DNA of 64,000 nt from Gnetum montanum (lineage: Eukaryota; Streptophyta; Gnetopsida; Gnetales; Gnetaceae), in contig MNCI01003660.1 of assembly GCA_015680685.1 (NCBI GenBank), positions 88,360 to 152,359 of the forward strand, written 5' to 3'. The translations under genes were made by a program, and so were the position numbers. Under the pieces are notes generated by a model. That model did not search any database. It was given only the letters and a program-made list of their open reading frames with translations, and was not told the DNA's origin. The stretch's first letter is position 1, and each line of letters opens with the position of its first letter. Below are positions 22,571 through 36,129 of the stretch, one piece after another.

Positions 22571-25010
22571 TTGGTAGTCACATTCTTGATCTTTGGTTTA
22601 AGCATGTATGTAGTAGGAGGAAAACAAACAAGTGCTAGAGGAGCTAGTAGAAGATGATGAAGATGATGTTGATGACATCCAAGAAGGTGTGGGTGCTTAT
22701 GATCTTTGCTAGTGACCCATTCATGAAGTGAAAAATTATCATAAGTTCCTAACCTCAAGGGGTCACCATAGTAGATGCATTTCTAGAAATATATCATCCA
22801 ACCATTCACATAGTATCACTATGAAATAGAAAAATTTACTATAATCTTGCTATTGATAATGCCATGAATTTTATTGGTAGAGTTCCTATGACAAGATTTC
22901 TAAATAAACTAGTGAATAATTAGTGGTCATATACCTAGACTACTATGTCCAAGCTCTAGTCAAAGGTCATGTTGGAGGCCTTTGATATGGACAAAGTTGA
23001 GGTAATAATATCAAAGCTTCTCCTCATTCAAAATGCTAGGTATAAAATCTTTAATCATGATTTTATGCTCACAAAATGATCATAACGTATCTCTACTCAG
23101 GGGACTAAGGTTGTGGCTATGATAAGGGGGAAGTGTGCCATCATTATCTCATATTTTATATACAAGGACTTGATCCACAGAATTGAAGATGTTGCTAGAG
23201 ATAAGAGGGAGATCTATGCCTTTCCAGGATTAATCTAGAAACTCTGTGAATTTCTAGGCATAGTTGACCATGTGGGAAGAAATCTCAAAATGTAGGAATG
23301 ACAAGCTGGAAGAGCATAATGATGGTTGTTATAAGATGATATCCTAATGTCATTGAAGCTAACTTGATTCAAAGGATGAGATGCCTCCCATAAAGGAATC
23401 TTGTATCTAATTAGTAGATTAGCTCCACTAGCATCAATCAAAAGAATACACATCTTAGGTATCTCAATGATCACAGAAGTAATAGCCTATCAATTTCTTG
23501 ATCTCCTAGTTTTAACATCAAGTAATGCCAAGAACCCTTTCATAGTGGTGGTTCTTAGCTTGTAATGCACAGATATTGTAAGGAATAGGCTACTACAACC
23601 ATCATTGGAAGTTCATAAGATCTTGATGATAATTTCTTACAAATTATGAAAGACATTATGGATGGTAATGTAATAAGAAAGGACCTTTTTTAGTTTCCTC
23701 TCATATTGTTAAATGCTTCACAGATGTCTCATTTTAATGATTCTATTTGGTCTCATACTTAGGTACGTTCATGGGGTTTCTTTTTCATCACATTGATCAA
23801 GGTGCAACATGCATAATATCTAGCATGTGACTAAAGTCCTCTAGGTATCCACTAATTAACCTAGGACTATCCATTGAATGAAGAAGAAGCAGAGAGTTGA
23901 TTCTAGTACCAAGTTACTATTAAGAAATATTGATAGTATAATGAAAATTTAACTCATTAAGTTATGGAATAACCTAGAAATCACTAATGCTAATAAAAAA
24001 TTCTATGTGTAGGAGTTGCATAGAAGCCAAGCTGAGGCATGATAGCTGCATGAACAAATGGAACATCTTATAAAATTGGTATCTTCACCTTCTATAATCA
24101 TTTTTAGGTTTAGATTGAGCATCTTTAGGCTAAACTCTTTCATGCATTCTAGGTTGGTAAATAAGCTATGTTTATAAAATATTTCTTAGAGCAGTAAATT
24201 AAAATGTTAAAGAATAAATACAAAGAATGGGAAAGAATGAATTAAGAAAGGAGAAGCATGTACTTTTTCTTTCTCTATAGGTGTAAAGGTTAGAGAATGA
24301 AAGTTAAATCATGATCCAATTTTTGAATAAGTACCTTTATATAGAAAAGGAGCACTAGATCTTATAATAAAAGTTGACAAACAAGATGATCAAGAAAAAT
24401 AATGAGCTTAGAAAGATTCATCTGATCAAGTAGTCAACCTACGATGTCAAGGTGCATAGACTACAAAAACTTGTAGCATTATTAAGTGAATGAGTAATTG
24501 AGAAAATGCATAAGATGAAGGAGAAATTTGACACCTTACATACCAAGCTCTAAAAAATGGCCATAAGTGAACTAATAATAGAGTATAAAATGGACCTTTT
24601 GGAAAACATGTACATTCTCTACCATGAAGCAGCTATTGTTGTCATTAAAAGGAGACTTAATGAAGATGAAGATGGTGTGTCGATAAAATGGTGGAGTTAT
24701 CTCTATGTGGTTCAAAATTACATAGGTTAATCGCACATAGAGCTAGAAGAGAAATTTCATCGAGTGGCAGTCAAACTAGATAGAGCCTAGTGCAAGCTCT
24801 TGTAAAAGAAAAGAAATCATGAGTAGGAATAACAAGAAGCACTCCAATGAGAGTAGGAATTGATGCATGAACATAATTGATAACTCTAAGTGAGGTTGAT
24901 AGACTTGGAAGCCTAAATTTAGAGATTTCATATGTCTACATCCATCTCTTCTAGCTTCTTCCCATATCAGGCATATTAGGAAAATTATTTTCTCAACAAC
25001 CACCCCCTAC
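22570..25010 (+). pseudogene. ORF2/ORF3 relic of element C
   Basis: The stretch at about 22980-23290 translates in pieces to ARYKIFNHDFML, RISTQGTKVVAMIRGK, YFIYKDLIHRIEDV and YAFPGLI-KLCEFLGIVDHVGRN. These align with FKIGTYHLFPTKGLKRISTYVARG, LPHLYLTDILRCFE and LPFPYLIRKLCHRAGI of element 3 ORF2. The part after about 23900 is Glu/Lys-rich and resembles the ORF3 coiled coil. It is broken throughout. It shows that element C had the same 3' genes as elements A, 1, 2 and 3. Confidence 0.65.
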
Positions 25011-25165
25011 CCCTACTTGGTGAGGTGGGTTGTACTCTAATGTAATGTGTTCATGATCTGTACATTTGTCCCTTATAATCCTTTGTATTGATTATGTAAT
25101 GTATCTACTTCTAGTCTTGTAATTTTGTATTTAGAGATATGGAACTAGCCCTACATGGTCATGGG

Positions 25166-26357
25166 TGTAAGATAAGTCATCTAGTAGTACTTTATAAGTT
25201 AATTGTAAGTCCAGATTTAGGATGTGTATCATGTACCATGTGTTTGTAATTTTCATACTCATAGTTGAGGTTTCTATCTTCTAGGTTTGCATCCTTACCT
25301 TCTAGTTCACACTTGTAGATTTGAAGCATATTTTGGGCTTCTCAACAAGTTTTCCACTTTGTTCTAATATCATCATAAGGTTTTCACATTTTTCTAGGGA
25401 ACCTAACTTTCATCCTAGAAAATGAAGATAAAGTATCAAGGGTAGGGATGTTCTAGCTTCCCTATGCTAGTGCACCGCTTTTGTTGATTTAGGGGTGTTG
25501 ATGCATCTTGTTTGGTAGCCTGGTTTGGCTACCTTTGTCTCTCGGCCTCTTCTAATATGTCCTAGGAAGTCTTGACTCTATTGACAAGGCTTCATTAATA
25601 CCTAGATACTAGAAAACCTCTATTGTTATGTTGCAAAAATTTTAAACACTTGGGATGTGTTTCATATAAAAGGAACTTGATTCCAAGCATTTTCCTTTAA
25701 CTTTTGACATCCAATTTTGTTTGAAGAGATCATTCTTCGTTTGGTAAGTGATTCCTTTTCTATTTTTTTTTGTTTTGAATCATCACTTTCATAGGTGTAG
25801 CTAGACTCTATTAGAGTGCTACCTTACTTACATAGACAAGAAATATTTGGTTGATGTCAAGTATAGTATTTACATGATGAGTAAATATTATGATTTTTAT
25901 TCAATTTTACAGCATTTATGTCTTAAATATTAAAATTAAAAACCATTATAAAATGTATGGTATTGAGGTTATAATTAAGAGCCATTTTAATTACATTTGT
26001 ATTTTTGTGTATGATGTTGCACTTTTTTCTTGAGGGATTGTGATATAATCATTTCTCCTATCCCTAGGTGGGATTTTGATGTGTGTGTATTTATTATTTT
26101 TATTTGGTTCTTATACTTATAAAATTCATAAAAATTATAAGATATAAAATCATACATATTTTGTCCATTTATTACCATAGAAACATAGGTTTTGATTTGT
26201 ATCATATGTAGTATAATGACTTTTATATTTATTGAACACAATGAAATGCATGTGTTCTTAGCAATCCACTTAACATCATCCTCAAAGCTTACAATTGGAT
26301 CACATTGTAATTTATTTGATATATCCCATTGGTCCAAAATTGGTAGGATCCCTATCA
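25166..26357 (+). repeat. 3' LTR of element C
   Basis: It is the direct-repeat partner of 4440-5717 and is preceded by a weak purine-rich ATGGTCATGGGTG tract. It has TATAAAAG at 25665-25672. It ends in CTATCA followed by AATAC. The first base is uncertain by about 10 bp. Confidence 0.7.
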
Positions 26358-27640
26358 AATACCATTTGAGTATGTGCATGTATTTTTGGTTGAGGAATCA
26401 CTATTGTAATTCCTCATTTTGATAATTAAAGATAGCTAGTTTTCTTGTTTTCTAGCATATTTATTTATCTTTTCACAATAATTGTATTTGATAGGTTTAA
26501 AGGTTAATTTCTATTGGAGTGAACTGCTTCATGATTTTGCAAAGGAGCTCAAAATAAATTTGTTAAATAAGCTCTAAAGGATATTCACATTAAACTAAGA
26601 CTAGTAGAGCTAAAAAAATGGTTCTAGAGCATAACTCTAATTAGGATCTATGAGGCACAAAATAAAAAGAGCTAAAAAGTAAATGAAGCATGCATTATTA
26701 TCGAGACTTGTAGAACCAAAACTTGGTTCTATAGAATGATTCTACTTATAGCTCATGATGACACATCAACATGATATGAAAAATATTAATATATGAAGAT
26801 ATGGGCATTTAAACTAGTATGAAGCCAATAGATAAAATGTCTTCAAGTTCAAAGAAAAACTTAAATTGCATAGAATGATTCTAAGATCATGATTAGATAT
26901 CAATTGCAACATCAAGTTAATGAAGAACTTTAAGAGAATTTTAGAGATTATCTAAGAATTAGATTTATAAAAAGACTATGTAGATTGATCAAAAAATTGA
27001 AATTAATCACCAAGATTCTTATGCTAAGACTTGAACCAAAAATATTTAGAGCTTTGATTCATTTTAAAAAGTATATAACTAAACTAAAATAGGTGTAGAA
27101 ATTTAGAAAAATTGTCAATTATTGATTCTAATAGCAAGGCTCAAAGAAAGTGTATTAAAATTAAAACTTTTAGCTATTAATTGATAGAGCTATGCTGAGT
27201 TGTGAATTATAGAATAAGAATGTAGAGTAGAAGATAAGTAGTAAATCTTGGATTAAGTCTTCATTAGTAGAAGCATAAGTGAACCTACAACTTGAGTTAT
27301 TTTTTAAAAAGTCTATATCTTTCATAATGTCATACAAGGAAAGAGAATAAGCATCTTGACAATTTTAGGATATAGATGATTTCAAATTTTTTTATTATTT
27401 TCAATCATTTAAGATTAGCATGCTTTAGCTTTGATAATGGAAAAATAATGGGTGTTTGGTGGTGAAGCAAGATGGAGAGGAATTTTTCAATTTGATAAGA
27501 ATCAGGACTAGGTTGAAAAATTAGGGCCCAAAGGACTTAAATACATAGAATATTAACATAAAGTATACAACAAGATAGGCCTCCATAAGCTTGGTTTCAC
27601 ATCAAGGGTAATATGATAAGAGATGTCATTAATTAATTAG
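26358..27640. other. AT-rich sequence without recognised genes
   Basis: No domain, LTR or repeat was identified. Short open frames here are not supported by any similarity I can see. Confidence 0.5.
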
Positions 27641-27651
27641 TGACTAAAACC

Positions 27652-30074
27652 ATTTATAAGAAAGATAAGCTTCATTTTAGGAGAAATACTAAGTGATATA
27701 TTAATATTACCATAAGGAAAACATATGAACTATATACTATTATAGAGCTAGATATTAGTGATGATGAAGTAAAAAAAATTCATAAAGAAGTATTGTGTAG
27801 AAGATTTTGGCAAAATCAAGAGATAAAGAAAGTTGCTAAGCTCTCATCATAGTAGCTTGCTAAGGCATGAGAATACAAAAACACCATTGCAAATTCAAAA
27901 ATGCTTAGGTTTCAACATAGAATTTTTATTTTAGCATTTAATTTTTGTACAATTCATGAAAATAATTACATTAAGGATTATCATATCTAGGTTTGGGTAG
28001 ATTTGAAAAATGGCAAAAATTTCTTCCTATTATATTACATGAATGATATATTGTAGCAAAGCTTGTCAAAAATTCATGTGTATGAGATAGTTAATTTTAA
28101 GCTAATTCTTAATGAATCTCCTCTTAAGGGAGGTAACAGAGCTGGATTAAGTAGTGCATATTCTTGCATGATACGTCTTGCAAATAAAAAGCTTGACTAG
28201 AGGATTCATGTTATGACTTTTTTCTAATCACTTATTAGAGGAGCTATTTTGATTTTTAGGATTTATAATTTTTGAGGAATTTTGTTTAACCTAATATATT
28301 GAAGTTTATTTTGGTGTTATCCCTTTAAGAACTGATTAGTAGATAATCAACAAGATTAAGAATAAATGTCATGGAGTTTTTATCTTCATGCTAGCTATAC
28401 AATGCTGTTAATAGAAGATTTTAAAAGATAAGGTTACAAGCTCTCAAGATTTATAGCTCCTTATATAGTGACTCTAGAGATAGGAAGGTAGATATGAAAG
28501 AGACCTCTGAGATATGACTACAAGCATAAAGAAGTTTTTTCTTTAATATTTAGCTTTTGGGAATTCAATAATGCTATAAATCTAAAGGAAATGCCCAAGA
28601 AATACAAAGAGAAATGGGATCTTTCAGTCACTCCAAAGAGAATTTATTCAGCTATAAAGACAAGAAAGGTTCACTAGCATGATGAAATAGACATTATTTA
28701 TTTAAAATCTCTACATATAGTGATAAATCAAGCTAAAGAGAGAAGAGAAGGATAGTTAAATAGAAGTTTATTAATAAATCTTCTATCATCATCATCATCA
28801 TCATGCAATAAGACCATAGTAGAATTATGTTTATGGCTAAAGAGTTGAGAGCATCCTATATCTAGAGATTTCCTTGAGGAATATACAATACTAATAGAAG
28901 AAAACTATTTATCTTGGAAGCTTAATAATCTAGAATAAGATTTTCTCGATAAAAGGTTTTCTTTAAACAACACTAAGTTTGTCAGAGTCCAAGCATAAAG
29001 AAAAGTTAGAATTGAGCTTATCAAAATAAATAAATAGAAAAAATAGAAATTATTAGAGCAATAGAAGATAGAATATTAACAATTGAAATAGTAACAACAA
29101 TAATAGAAATAACTCAAACAAGATGAGAACTCAGCACCAAATCATCATCACTATCTTTAAATTATTTGGATTTTTCTACTAACTATTTTATGAAAGGAGT
29201 TTCAGGATCCTTTAAAGTAAAAAAAAAAAAGAAGAAATGATCATATTAATTTAAAAACATTAGACTAAACAAGAAATAGAGATCATCATGATCTTTTGTT
29301 ATAAGAAGGATGATCCACTAACAAAAGTGCAAAAGGTTATTATATCTTGTCAAGATATGTTTGAAGTTATAGCTATTTTGATCAAGGACATGGAGCAAGT
29401 AGCAAATAACATAATTATAAAGCTCAAACAAATTTGGATAAAAATTGAATTAGAAATAAAAATCTAAAAAATAAACTAAAACTTCTAGAGACTTAAACAA
29501 ATAGATAAAGACAACAATCACAGTAAAGAAGTCTTGCTAGAGAATAAGGAAAACAATTATTTATAGTTAAAATAAATATTAGCTATTATAAGCTCAAAAT
29601 TGGAAGAGGGTAAGAGGAGAAAATCTTTAGATTAGTCATTCTTCATGTAGCCAAATCTTGAAGAGCTTATTTTCAAGCTAAAGATCCACAAGAAATGGAA
29701 AACATTATTAGAGTAGAGATTGAAAAAGCTTGGTAGAGTAAGGATTTTTATGAGCACATTAATAAAAGATCTCAAAATTTAGTCATGATAGCTATAAAAA
29801 TAAGGGATAAACTATCATAGTTTAATAAGATTTTCTAGATAATATTATGATGACACTAGCAAAAGTCATGATTGAAATTAATCAAATGAAAATGGAATTT
29901 GAGCAAGATTATTCAATAGTGGTAGTTTCATTGAATGAATTAGCTAATTCATTATCTAAATTAGGGGCTAAAGAATCGATCATTGAAGAAGTTATTAAGA
30001 AGTTGGATCAATCAGAGCTGGATAAGTTAATCCAAGTAATCAATGTTATATACAGTAATCACAAAATGGATTAA
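27652..30074 (+). pseudogene. possible relic of unknown coding sequence
   Basis: The plus strand has stretches with fewer stops than expected for such AT-rich DNA, for example about 28518-28680, and a 75-codon open frame at 29847-30074. That frame is Leu/Ile/Glu/Lys-rich with a coiled-coil look (LNELANSLSKLGAKESIIEEVIKKLDQ). A TATATAAAG box follows at 30232. I do not recognise a family. An old retroelement or an endogenous pararetrovirus fragment is conceivable, but no RT, protease or movement-protein motif was identified. It may be chance. Confidence 0.2.
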
Positions 30075-30079
30075 TAATT

Positions 30080-31080
30080 TTCAATTGAGGATTAATAATT
30101 TTACAAGGTGAGGATGGTTTACAAAACAATTTAGTAACTATCTAATAGCTAAATCCTTTATGAAGAAGCTATTAAATTAATTAAGCCCTAAACAAATTAC
30201 TTAATAAGATTATTATAACTACTCAAGCTAGTATATAAAGCTTTGTGTAGATATGTAAAAGAAGAAGGGTTGGGTGGTGAGGGAAGATTCAAGAAGCTTG
30301 TAAAAGATAATTTTTGTTGCAATGACATTCTAAGAATTTTTTTTATTTTTTCTTATCATTTGATTTGATCATTCTATTAATATCTTTCTAGTTATTTAGC
30401 TAGATTTAAAGATAGTTATATTTAAGTAAACATAAGTTTTGGGATAAGATATTTTTTCTATTTATAAGGATCTAGGTTGTTTTTGTTATGCATATTGAAT
30501 ATGATAGATTATTCAGGTGTCAATTCTATATAGGCATAATATGAAATATGTGCTATTTTGAATTTAAAATTTGAGCTTTATAATAATTGATCATTCTCTT
30601 AAGGATTTAACACTGTAATATTACTTTTGAAAAATATTAGGTTTTGGAAAGTGTGATAGAAAATAGCTAAGATTTATTGAATGAACATTTTCATAAAACT
30701 AATTATTTTCTCTTATAATTATTGTAAAATTTAGAGCTTGATGAATATGAACCTATTGAATTTTATTAAACCAAACTTGAGAGATAGCTAAAAGAGAAAG
30801 CTCATTGTCAATTAGCATAAGTAAGAAAAATATCATTACCATTTTCAAGTAAATCAAAAGTAAAAAGATCAAATTATTAGTTCAATAGTCCAATTGAAGA
30901 TTTTTGGAGGTACCCATACCTGGGTGAAGTTAGAAGCTAGTAGCCATCTAAAATGAGCAACTATACTATTTGGTTAGGATCCTTTCTCTACACCAAAAAT
31001 AATAATATTGAATCTAATACTAGGAATAAAGATATTAAAGGATTATATTAGAGAGCATTTGATGATTTTCTCATATTGTG
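30080..31080. other. AT-rich sequence without recognised genes
   Basis: It contains a TATATAAAG word near 30232, otherwise nothing I can name. Confidence 0.45.
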
Positions 31081-32790
31081 TTATTGTATCTAGTAACGAT
31101 AGGTGCTAGAGATGGACATGGCCATGGTAATAGGATGGATGTTGGACCTAACAACCTAGTTTTGATATCTGATCTTGTTCTTAATCAAACTAAGAAGCAT
31201 GTGATAGATTCTAAAACATCACCAAGAAAATGCTTGTTGCACCCTTTTTGGCAATGTAACCTTCACCCCTACACTTAAGACTAGATTTTCATTGTAAAAT
31301 TATGTGGGTTAAAGCCTAGGAGCTAGAATCTCACATGCTTGAACTTTTGGAGCTGAAAAATGCCACATAAATTATCATAGCCTCACTTCCCAAGTGAAAA
31401 AAAGGCATGTCATGTCTATATTTTTTCTTGGGAAGGCTTCAAATGCCTTAGAAACTACCAAATTTGTCATTTTCATGGGTTTTATGTGGGACATAACCAT
31501 AACTACTCTAGAACCACCTATACCAAATGTTGGAGTTGTTTTGTTTTTAGTTTCCCAACAATGGCCAACGTAGTTTCCATAGCCTTCAACATGGATGCCA
31601 CAAGGCTAGCATTAGAGTTGTTGGGATGTTCACTTCACAAAAGTCAACAACATGGATGCCACAAGGCTAGCATTGGAGTTGTTGGGATGTTCACTTCACA
31701 AAAGCCAACATTGGAGCAGTTGGGGTTTTGTTTTTCTATCATGGCCAACATTGCTCCAACAATTCTAGCATTGCTCCACTAGTTTCAATATGGTTTCATG
31801 ATGCATTATTCCCATGAGGCCAACTTACTTAGATGAAGCCAACATAGTTGAAAAAGTTTGTTTACTACTTATGAGATCCAGCATGGTTTTGGTGGCCTGG
31901 GTGCATCAAAACTTACCATAAATGGAAAAATACATTGGAAATAATGGCCTATCATACCTACAGATTATACCAATCTATCAACAATCATGACAAAAATTTA
32001 CAGCCAAAAACCAGCAACCATGTAGCCTATAAAGGTGAAATTTGAAACATGGTAAAGGGGGTTCCACGAAAAATTCTTTTACCAGCAAAACGTTTCTTGG
32101 TTTCACAATTTTTCATTTGAACAGCCTTTGTAACCTTGAGCACTTAATATCATTGCCATATTGTATGGATTTTAGAGTAATTTGGCAAAAAATGGGGCAT
32201 TTAAGACTCCCTACATAGTGCCAAAATTGTAAAATGACAAACACGTCTTTTATCCCCCTTGTTCACAAATGCTATAGATCTACACTGGAAACCCCTAAGG
32301 AGTTTTAGCGATTGAAGTTGGAATGTATCTAGATCATGGGAATGACCATAGAATGTAACCTGCTAGCTTCAACGGGCTTCAATCTTCATCCAACCAAACT
32401 CCTTGTGCATTTGCACACATAATTTGTATAACTTTGAACTCTCATACTTTTCGATATTTCATTATTGTAACAAAGTTTTTAGTTCAATTGTTATGCAAGT
32501 TTATTTCATAATTAAGTTCTATGCTTTCTTTTTAATTAGATTTGTATTTTTATTATTTACCATGTTTACACTTCCTAAGTCCTTGGGTGATTGACAAAAC
32601 AATTTAGGATGCCTTGGATCCTCTTTCTTAAAGATCCTTGGGATCTAGGGTTAAAATTATTCTTCTTGGAATTTTTAATTTTTTTTCTAGCAATCAAATT
32701 TTTGAGGCACTATAGTTTTCTAGCACTAAAAGGAGGGCCTCTTCCCAAGTTCTTTGCCAAATCTAATTTGCCCTTCTAAGATTAATATTT
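31080..32790 (+). repeat. interspersed repeat R, copy 2
   Basis: It is the second copy of the block at 1000-3210 in the same orientation, with the same landmarks in the same order, including CCTATAAAGG near 32027 and AAGTCCTTGGGTGAT near 32577. The open frame at 31486-31782 is an artefact of an internal tandem duplication. Confidence 0.6.
31587..31708 (+). repeat. tandem duplication, 2 x 61 bp
   Basis: Two adjacent units starting CAACATGGATGCC differ at about one base, and a third partial unit follows. They are far more similar to each other than R1 is to R2, so the duplication is recent relative to the repeat. Confidence 0.85.
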
Positions 32791-35550
32791 TGCAACCTTA
32801 AATATGGAAAAACCATTTAGAAAATCTACCAAGAGAACCAATGCTATTGCCCATTTCTCTATAACCAATACCCAGTGTATGAGTTACAAGTGATTTAGAT
32901 TTTAATAAAATTTTCACAACAGCCGTTGGATTTTCCAAAGCCAATGTGGTTGCCAACAAAACATTCCATTCTTCCTGGTTGAAACTTATCTTTGTATGTT
33001 TCAAAGGCCAACATAGCTCAACTCCAACTATCCAACCCACCTATTATGAAATTTTGTGGCCAAAGCTAGCATGGTTTCACCTAGAACTCCAATGTTGCTC
33101 TTGGAAAAATCAATGTTTTACACATATCTTTCAAATACTTGTGCATATTTTTTTAAAGGGGGTATTCCTAGTGTAGTTTCTTTGAGAAAGAAAATTGATT
33201 ACTTACTCTCCTCTAGCATAGCTCTTGTTGGTAAAGGTAGCATAGTTGGTTTTACAAGCACTAATATTCTTTTATTTTTTCCAAAGTGCAATTCATACCA
33301 CTGCCACTAGAACCTACATTGCACCTGTGGTTGTAGTTACAACCATTTTCCAACCAAAATCCTTTACACCTTGGGTAATTCTACTTGCTGTAATTTTTAT
33401 TTAATTAATGAAAAATATTTTTAAACCAAAATTAAAATCATTCCCAATGTCTTTCAACTAGTCAATAGTTTTACCAATTAACTTGACTGACATGACATCG
33501 AATTAAGATGTAGTAAGGGTTTATGACCCAAAAGACCATGTTGTGGCTGAGTGTAGACAATCGCTTAGGCTAAGGGGGAAAAACACAAATTTTCCATAAT
33601 TGATAAAAATTATTATAATTTCATCTATATCCAAATCCAAGCTAGTTTGCTCCTCCCATGTGTATAGGCTAAATCAAAATGCGAGTATTAGCTAATGCAC
33701 TATAATGGGGAGTACATTCCTTTCCCATATGAAAAAATACCTTTAAATGATACTCACATGTGTATCTTGTCTCATTTAATTGAGATGGATGATCAAGACA
33801 TGGATTCAATTTCAAAGGACCAACATGAAGAACATAATGAGTTTGAGGCCTAAAAATTTCCCAGGGAGCCTTTTTTTAATAGTCATCTTCCCAAGCCACC
33901 ACACCCAGTTTAGCCTCTCCTTTCTTTTTCATGAGGTAAATTTCTCAATCCTCTTCTCTCATGTACCCTACAATGTTTAGGCTAACACTTGTTATCGCAT
34001 ACATTGGTAAGGTCAAATTTTAGGTAAGAGATCATTTTAAGATAGTTCCTTAACAAAGCTAATTCATGCAATAATTTATTATAACTAAAAATGAACTCCA
34101 AATCCTAGTTTAATGATAAAAAGTAACAATGAATATGATCTAGGTAGGATGAGGATTCAAAATTGCTCCATGAATAGAGTATAATATAATCACATATGAA
34201 TAATAAAAATAAAAGATGCATAATTAAATTTGCATAATAAAGTATAAATATGCATAATTGAATGTACATAACTGAATGTGCATTAAGAATAAAATATGTA
34301 TAATCATATGCTTGTAAAGACATACTAACATAAAGAATAACTTTTTGGGATAATTAGAGTTCAACATTTAATCAGAAAATATTTAGAATATCTATGACTA
34401 AGCTTAAATAGTAGTGAAACAAAGAATAGAAAATTCTAACAAAATACCCTAACAAGCAAATTACATTCACTCATATAGGAAACTAATAACAATAATAAAA
34501 TGAATAATTTAGCTAACAATAATTATTTACTCATATAGGAAACTAATTAATCATATGCATTAAAGTAAATAATTAAATTTATAAAAATTTCTAGTTTGTG
34601 ACAATAGAGATGTGACATAGTGGTTGTGACATCATAGTCGATTGATACATTTAACAAAGAATGCTTCATCAAGAAGCTTCCTTGGATTCCACAATCCAAG
34701 CTCCCTAAGTGCAAAGGTCTATCACAAGTCATAATTGAACAAAAAAGGAAAAGATAAGTTTATTCTTGCTCAAAGTAAATGAATATAATACACAAATGGA
34801 AGAAACACACTTTCAAGGATAAAAAATTAATCCATCAAATTGTCACTTCACTCTCAAAACACAAGGATGATCATCAAGGAGATGATCTACCTATAAATTA
34901 GTCAAGAAGAATACTTTCATTTTTTTGAAGTTCTTTCTATGCCAATTAATGTTAAGCATTTATGTATGTCTTATTTTTTAGATCATTTTACATTTTTACA
35001 ACTTTAGGAATGATCCTTGATCTTCCTTGATCACTAGTCTTCCAATTAAAAGTTTTTCCTTTTTGAAAGAATGAAAATTTCTTAGATTCTGAGTGACTAC
35101 AACTTAGAGGCCATTGCAATTGCGAGCCTACAACTCACATCCCTTCATACTAGTAAAATAAAATTATTTTTCATCTCTATTTCTAGTTGGATTGTGACCT
35201 AGTATGATCCACCTTCTCAAGACTATGATCTTCTATGACTCGCAAATGATCACAACTCATCAAAGAACCTCAGAAATTTCAAAATTGACCTTGGATTGTA
35301 AACTACTCACATAGACAAATTTTGCCTGACTACGACCTACAATGACCTTGTAACTACTTGTCCAATAGTAGAAAAATGAGCAAACAACTTTAAAAATACT
35401 CTAAATCAAAAATACACATATCCTACTACTCATAAGATACGTTGTGGATGAGAGTTACCTTAGAGAATGGGTTGATGTCATGATTATCTATCTTACTCTT
35501 TAAAAGAGAGTTGTATCATTTGTGTAATATACTTGGAATAGCATCAAACC
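32790..35550. other. AT-rich sequence, no gene; possible 3' region of chromovirus B
   Basis: No protein domain is seen. Because element B lies on the minus strand, its 3' untranslated region and LTR should fall here, but I could not define LTR ends. A 19-bp direct repeat starting ACTCATATAGG occurs at 34469-34487 and 34529-34547, 60 bp apart. Confidence 0.4.
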
Positions 35551-35670
35551 CTCATAAATCCAAATTATTCTCATAAACCCAAATGGTATTCTTAGACCCT
35601 TCATCAATCCAACGCATCAAATACTTAGGAATCTTCTTACCTCTTATGCTCGTTGCCTCTCTTGCTTGTA
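35551..35670 (-). pseudogene. chromodomain of chromovirus B
   Basis: On the minus strand the frame reads REATSIRGKKIPKYLMRWIDEG then NTIWVYENNLDL and a stop. This matches the C-terminal chromodomain of plant chromovirus integrases (I-tRr-eYLVKWkg, TWe-e-dL), which steers integration to marked chromatin. It lies in the right order downstream of the integrase core. One expected aromatic cage residue is kept in KYLMRW. Confidence 0.7.
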
Positions 35671-36129
35671 ACACAATTAGCTTTCTTAATGAATTCAATG
35701 GAGATTAACCTTTAATTGTATCATTGAGGACTTCAAGACTATCCTCAAAGTTTGATGTAAGAACATTTCCATGATAGAGGCTCAAATTTGAATCATTAAA
35801 AACATAAGAAATAGAAAAATTAATTTCATAAGCATTAGGATTAATCTTAACCCTAATTTTGAATTGACCAATTCTTCTTGATTTAAGCTTATAGTAATGT
35901 TCATTCCTTTGTATTTCTTTTTCAAATTAATTTACATATAATCACCAATTGAAAATTCAAATTTCTTTTTACCCTCAATGACCTTAGAAGACACATAGTC
36001 TTCTTCTCCAAGTGAGCTTTAACTTGTTGATTGAAATGCTTCATTTTCTCAAAAAAATCAATCCTCAAAGAGATAAAATCATCAAAATTTTTAAATTTAT
36101 CTATGATCGTTGGTGAAAAATCATAATTA

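Larger units (their letters stand above)
4440..26357 (+). mobile_element. element C: old Athila-like LTR retrotransposon, split by element 1
   Basis: Two long direct repeats (about 4440-5717 and about 25166-26357) flank a PBS, gag and protease relics and the split second ORF. Subtracting element 1 leaves about 13 kb, which also includes an unexplained AT-rich block. The left border is uncertain by about 10 bp. AATA-type bases flank both ends, but a clean 5-bp target duplication could not be confirmed. All frames are heavily broken, so this is among the oldest insertions here. No RT, RNase H or integrase was found in the remaining sequence. Confidence 0.7.

Noticed and set aside
28127-28148. 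GGTAACAGAGCTGGATTA resembles the initiator-Met tRNA primer site used by copia elements and pararetroviruses.
   Set aside because: It lies inside a weakly open frame with no LTR before it and no recognisable gag or RT after it; a chance match is likely.
31486-31782. 98-codon open frame with internal amino-acid repetition.
   Set aside because: It is produced by the 61-bp tandem duplication, with the two units read in different phases, and it has no counterpart in the sister repeat.
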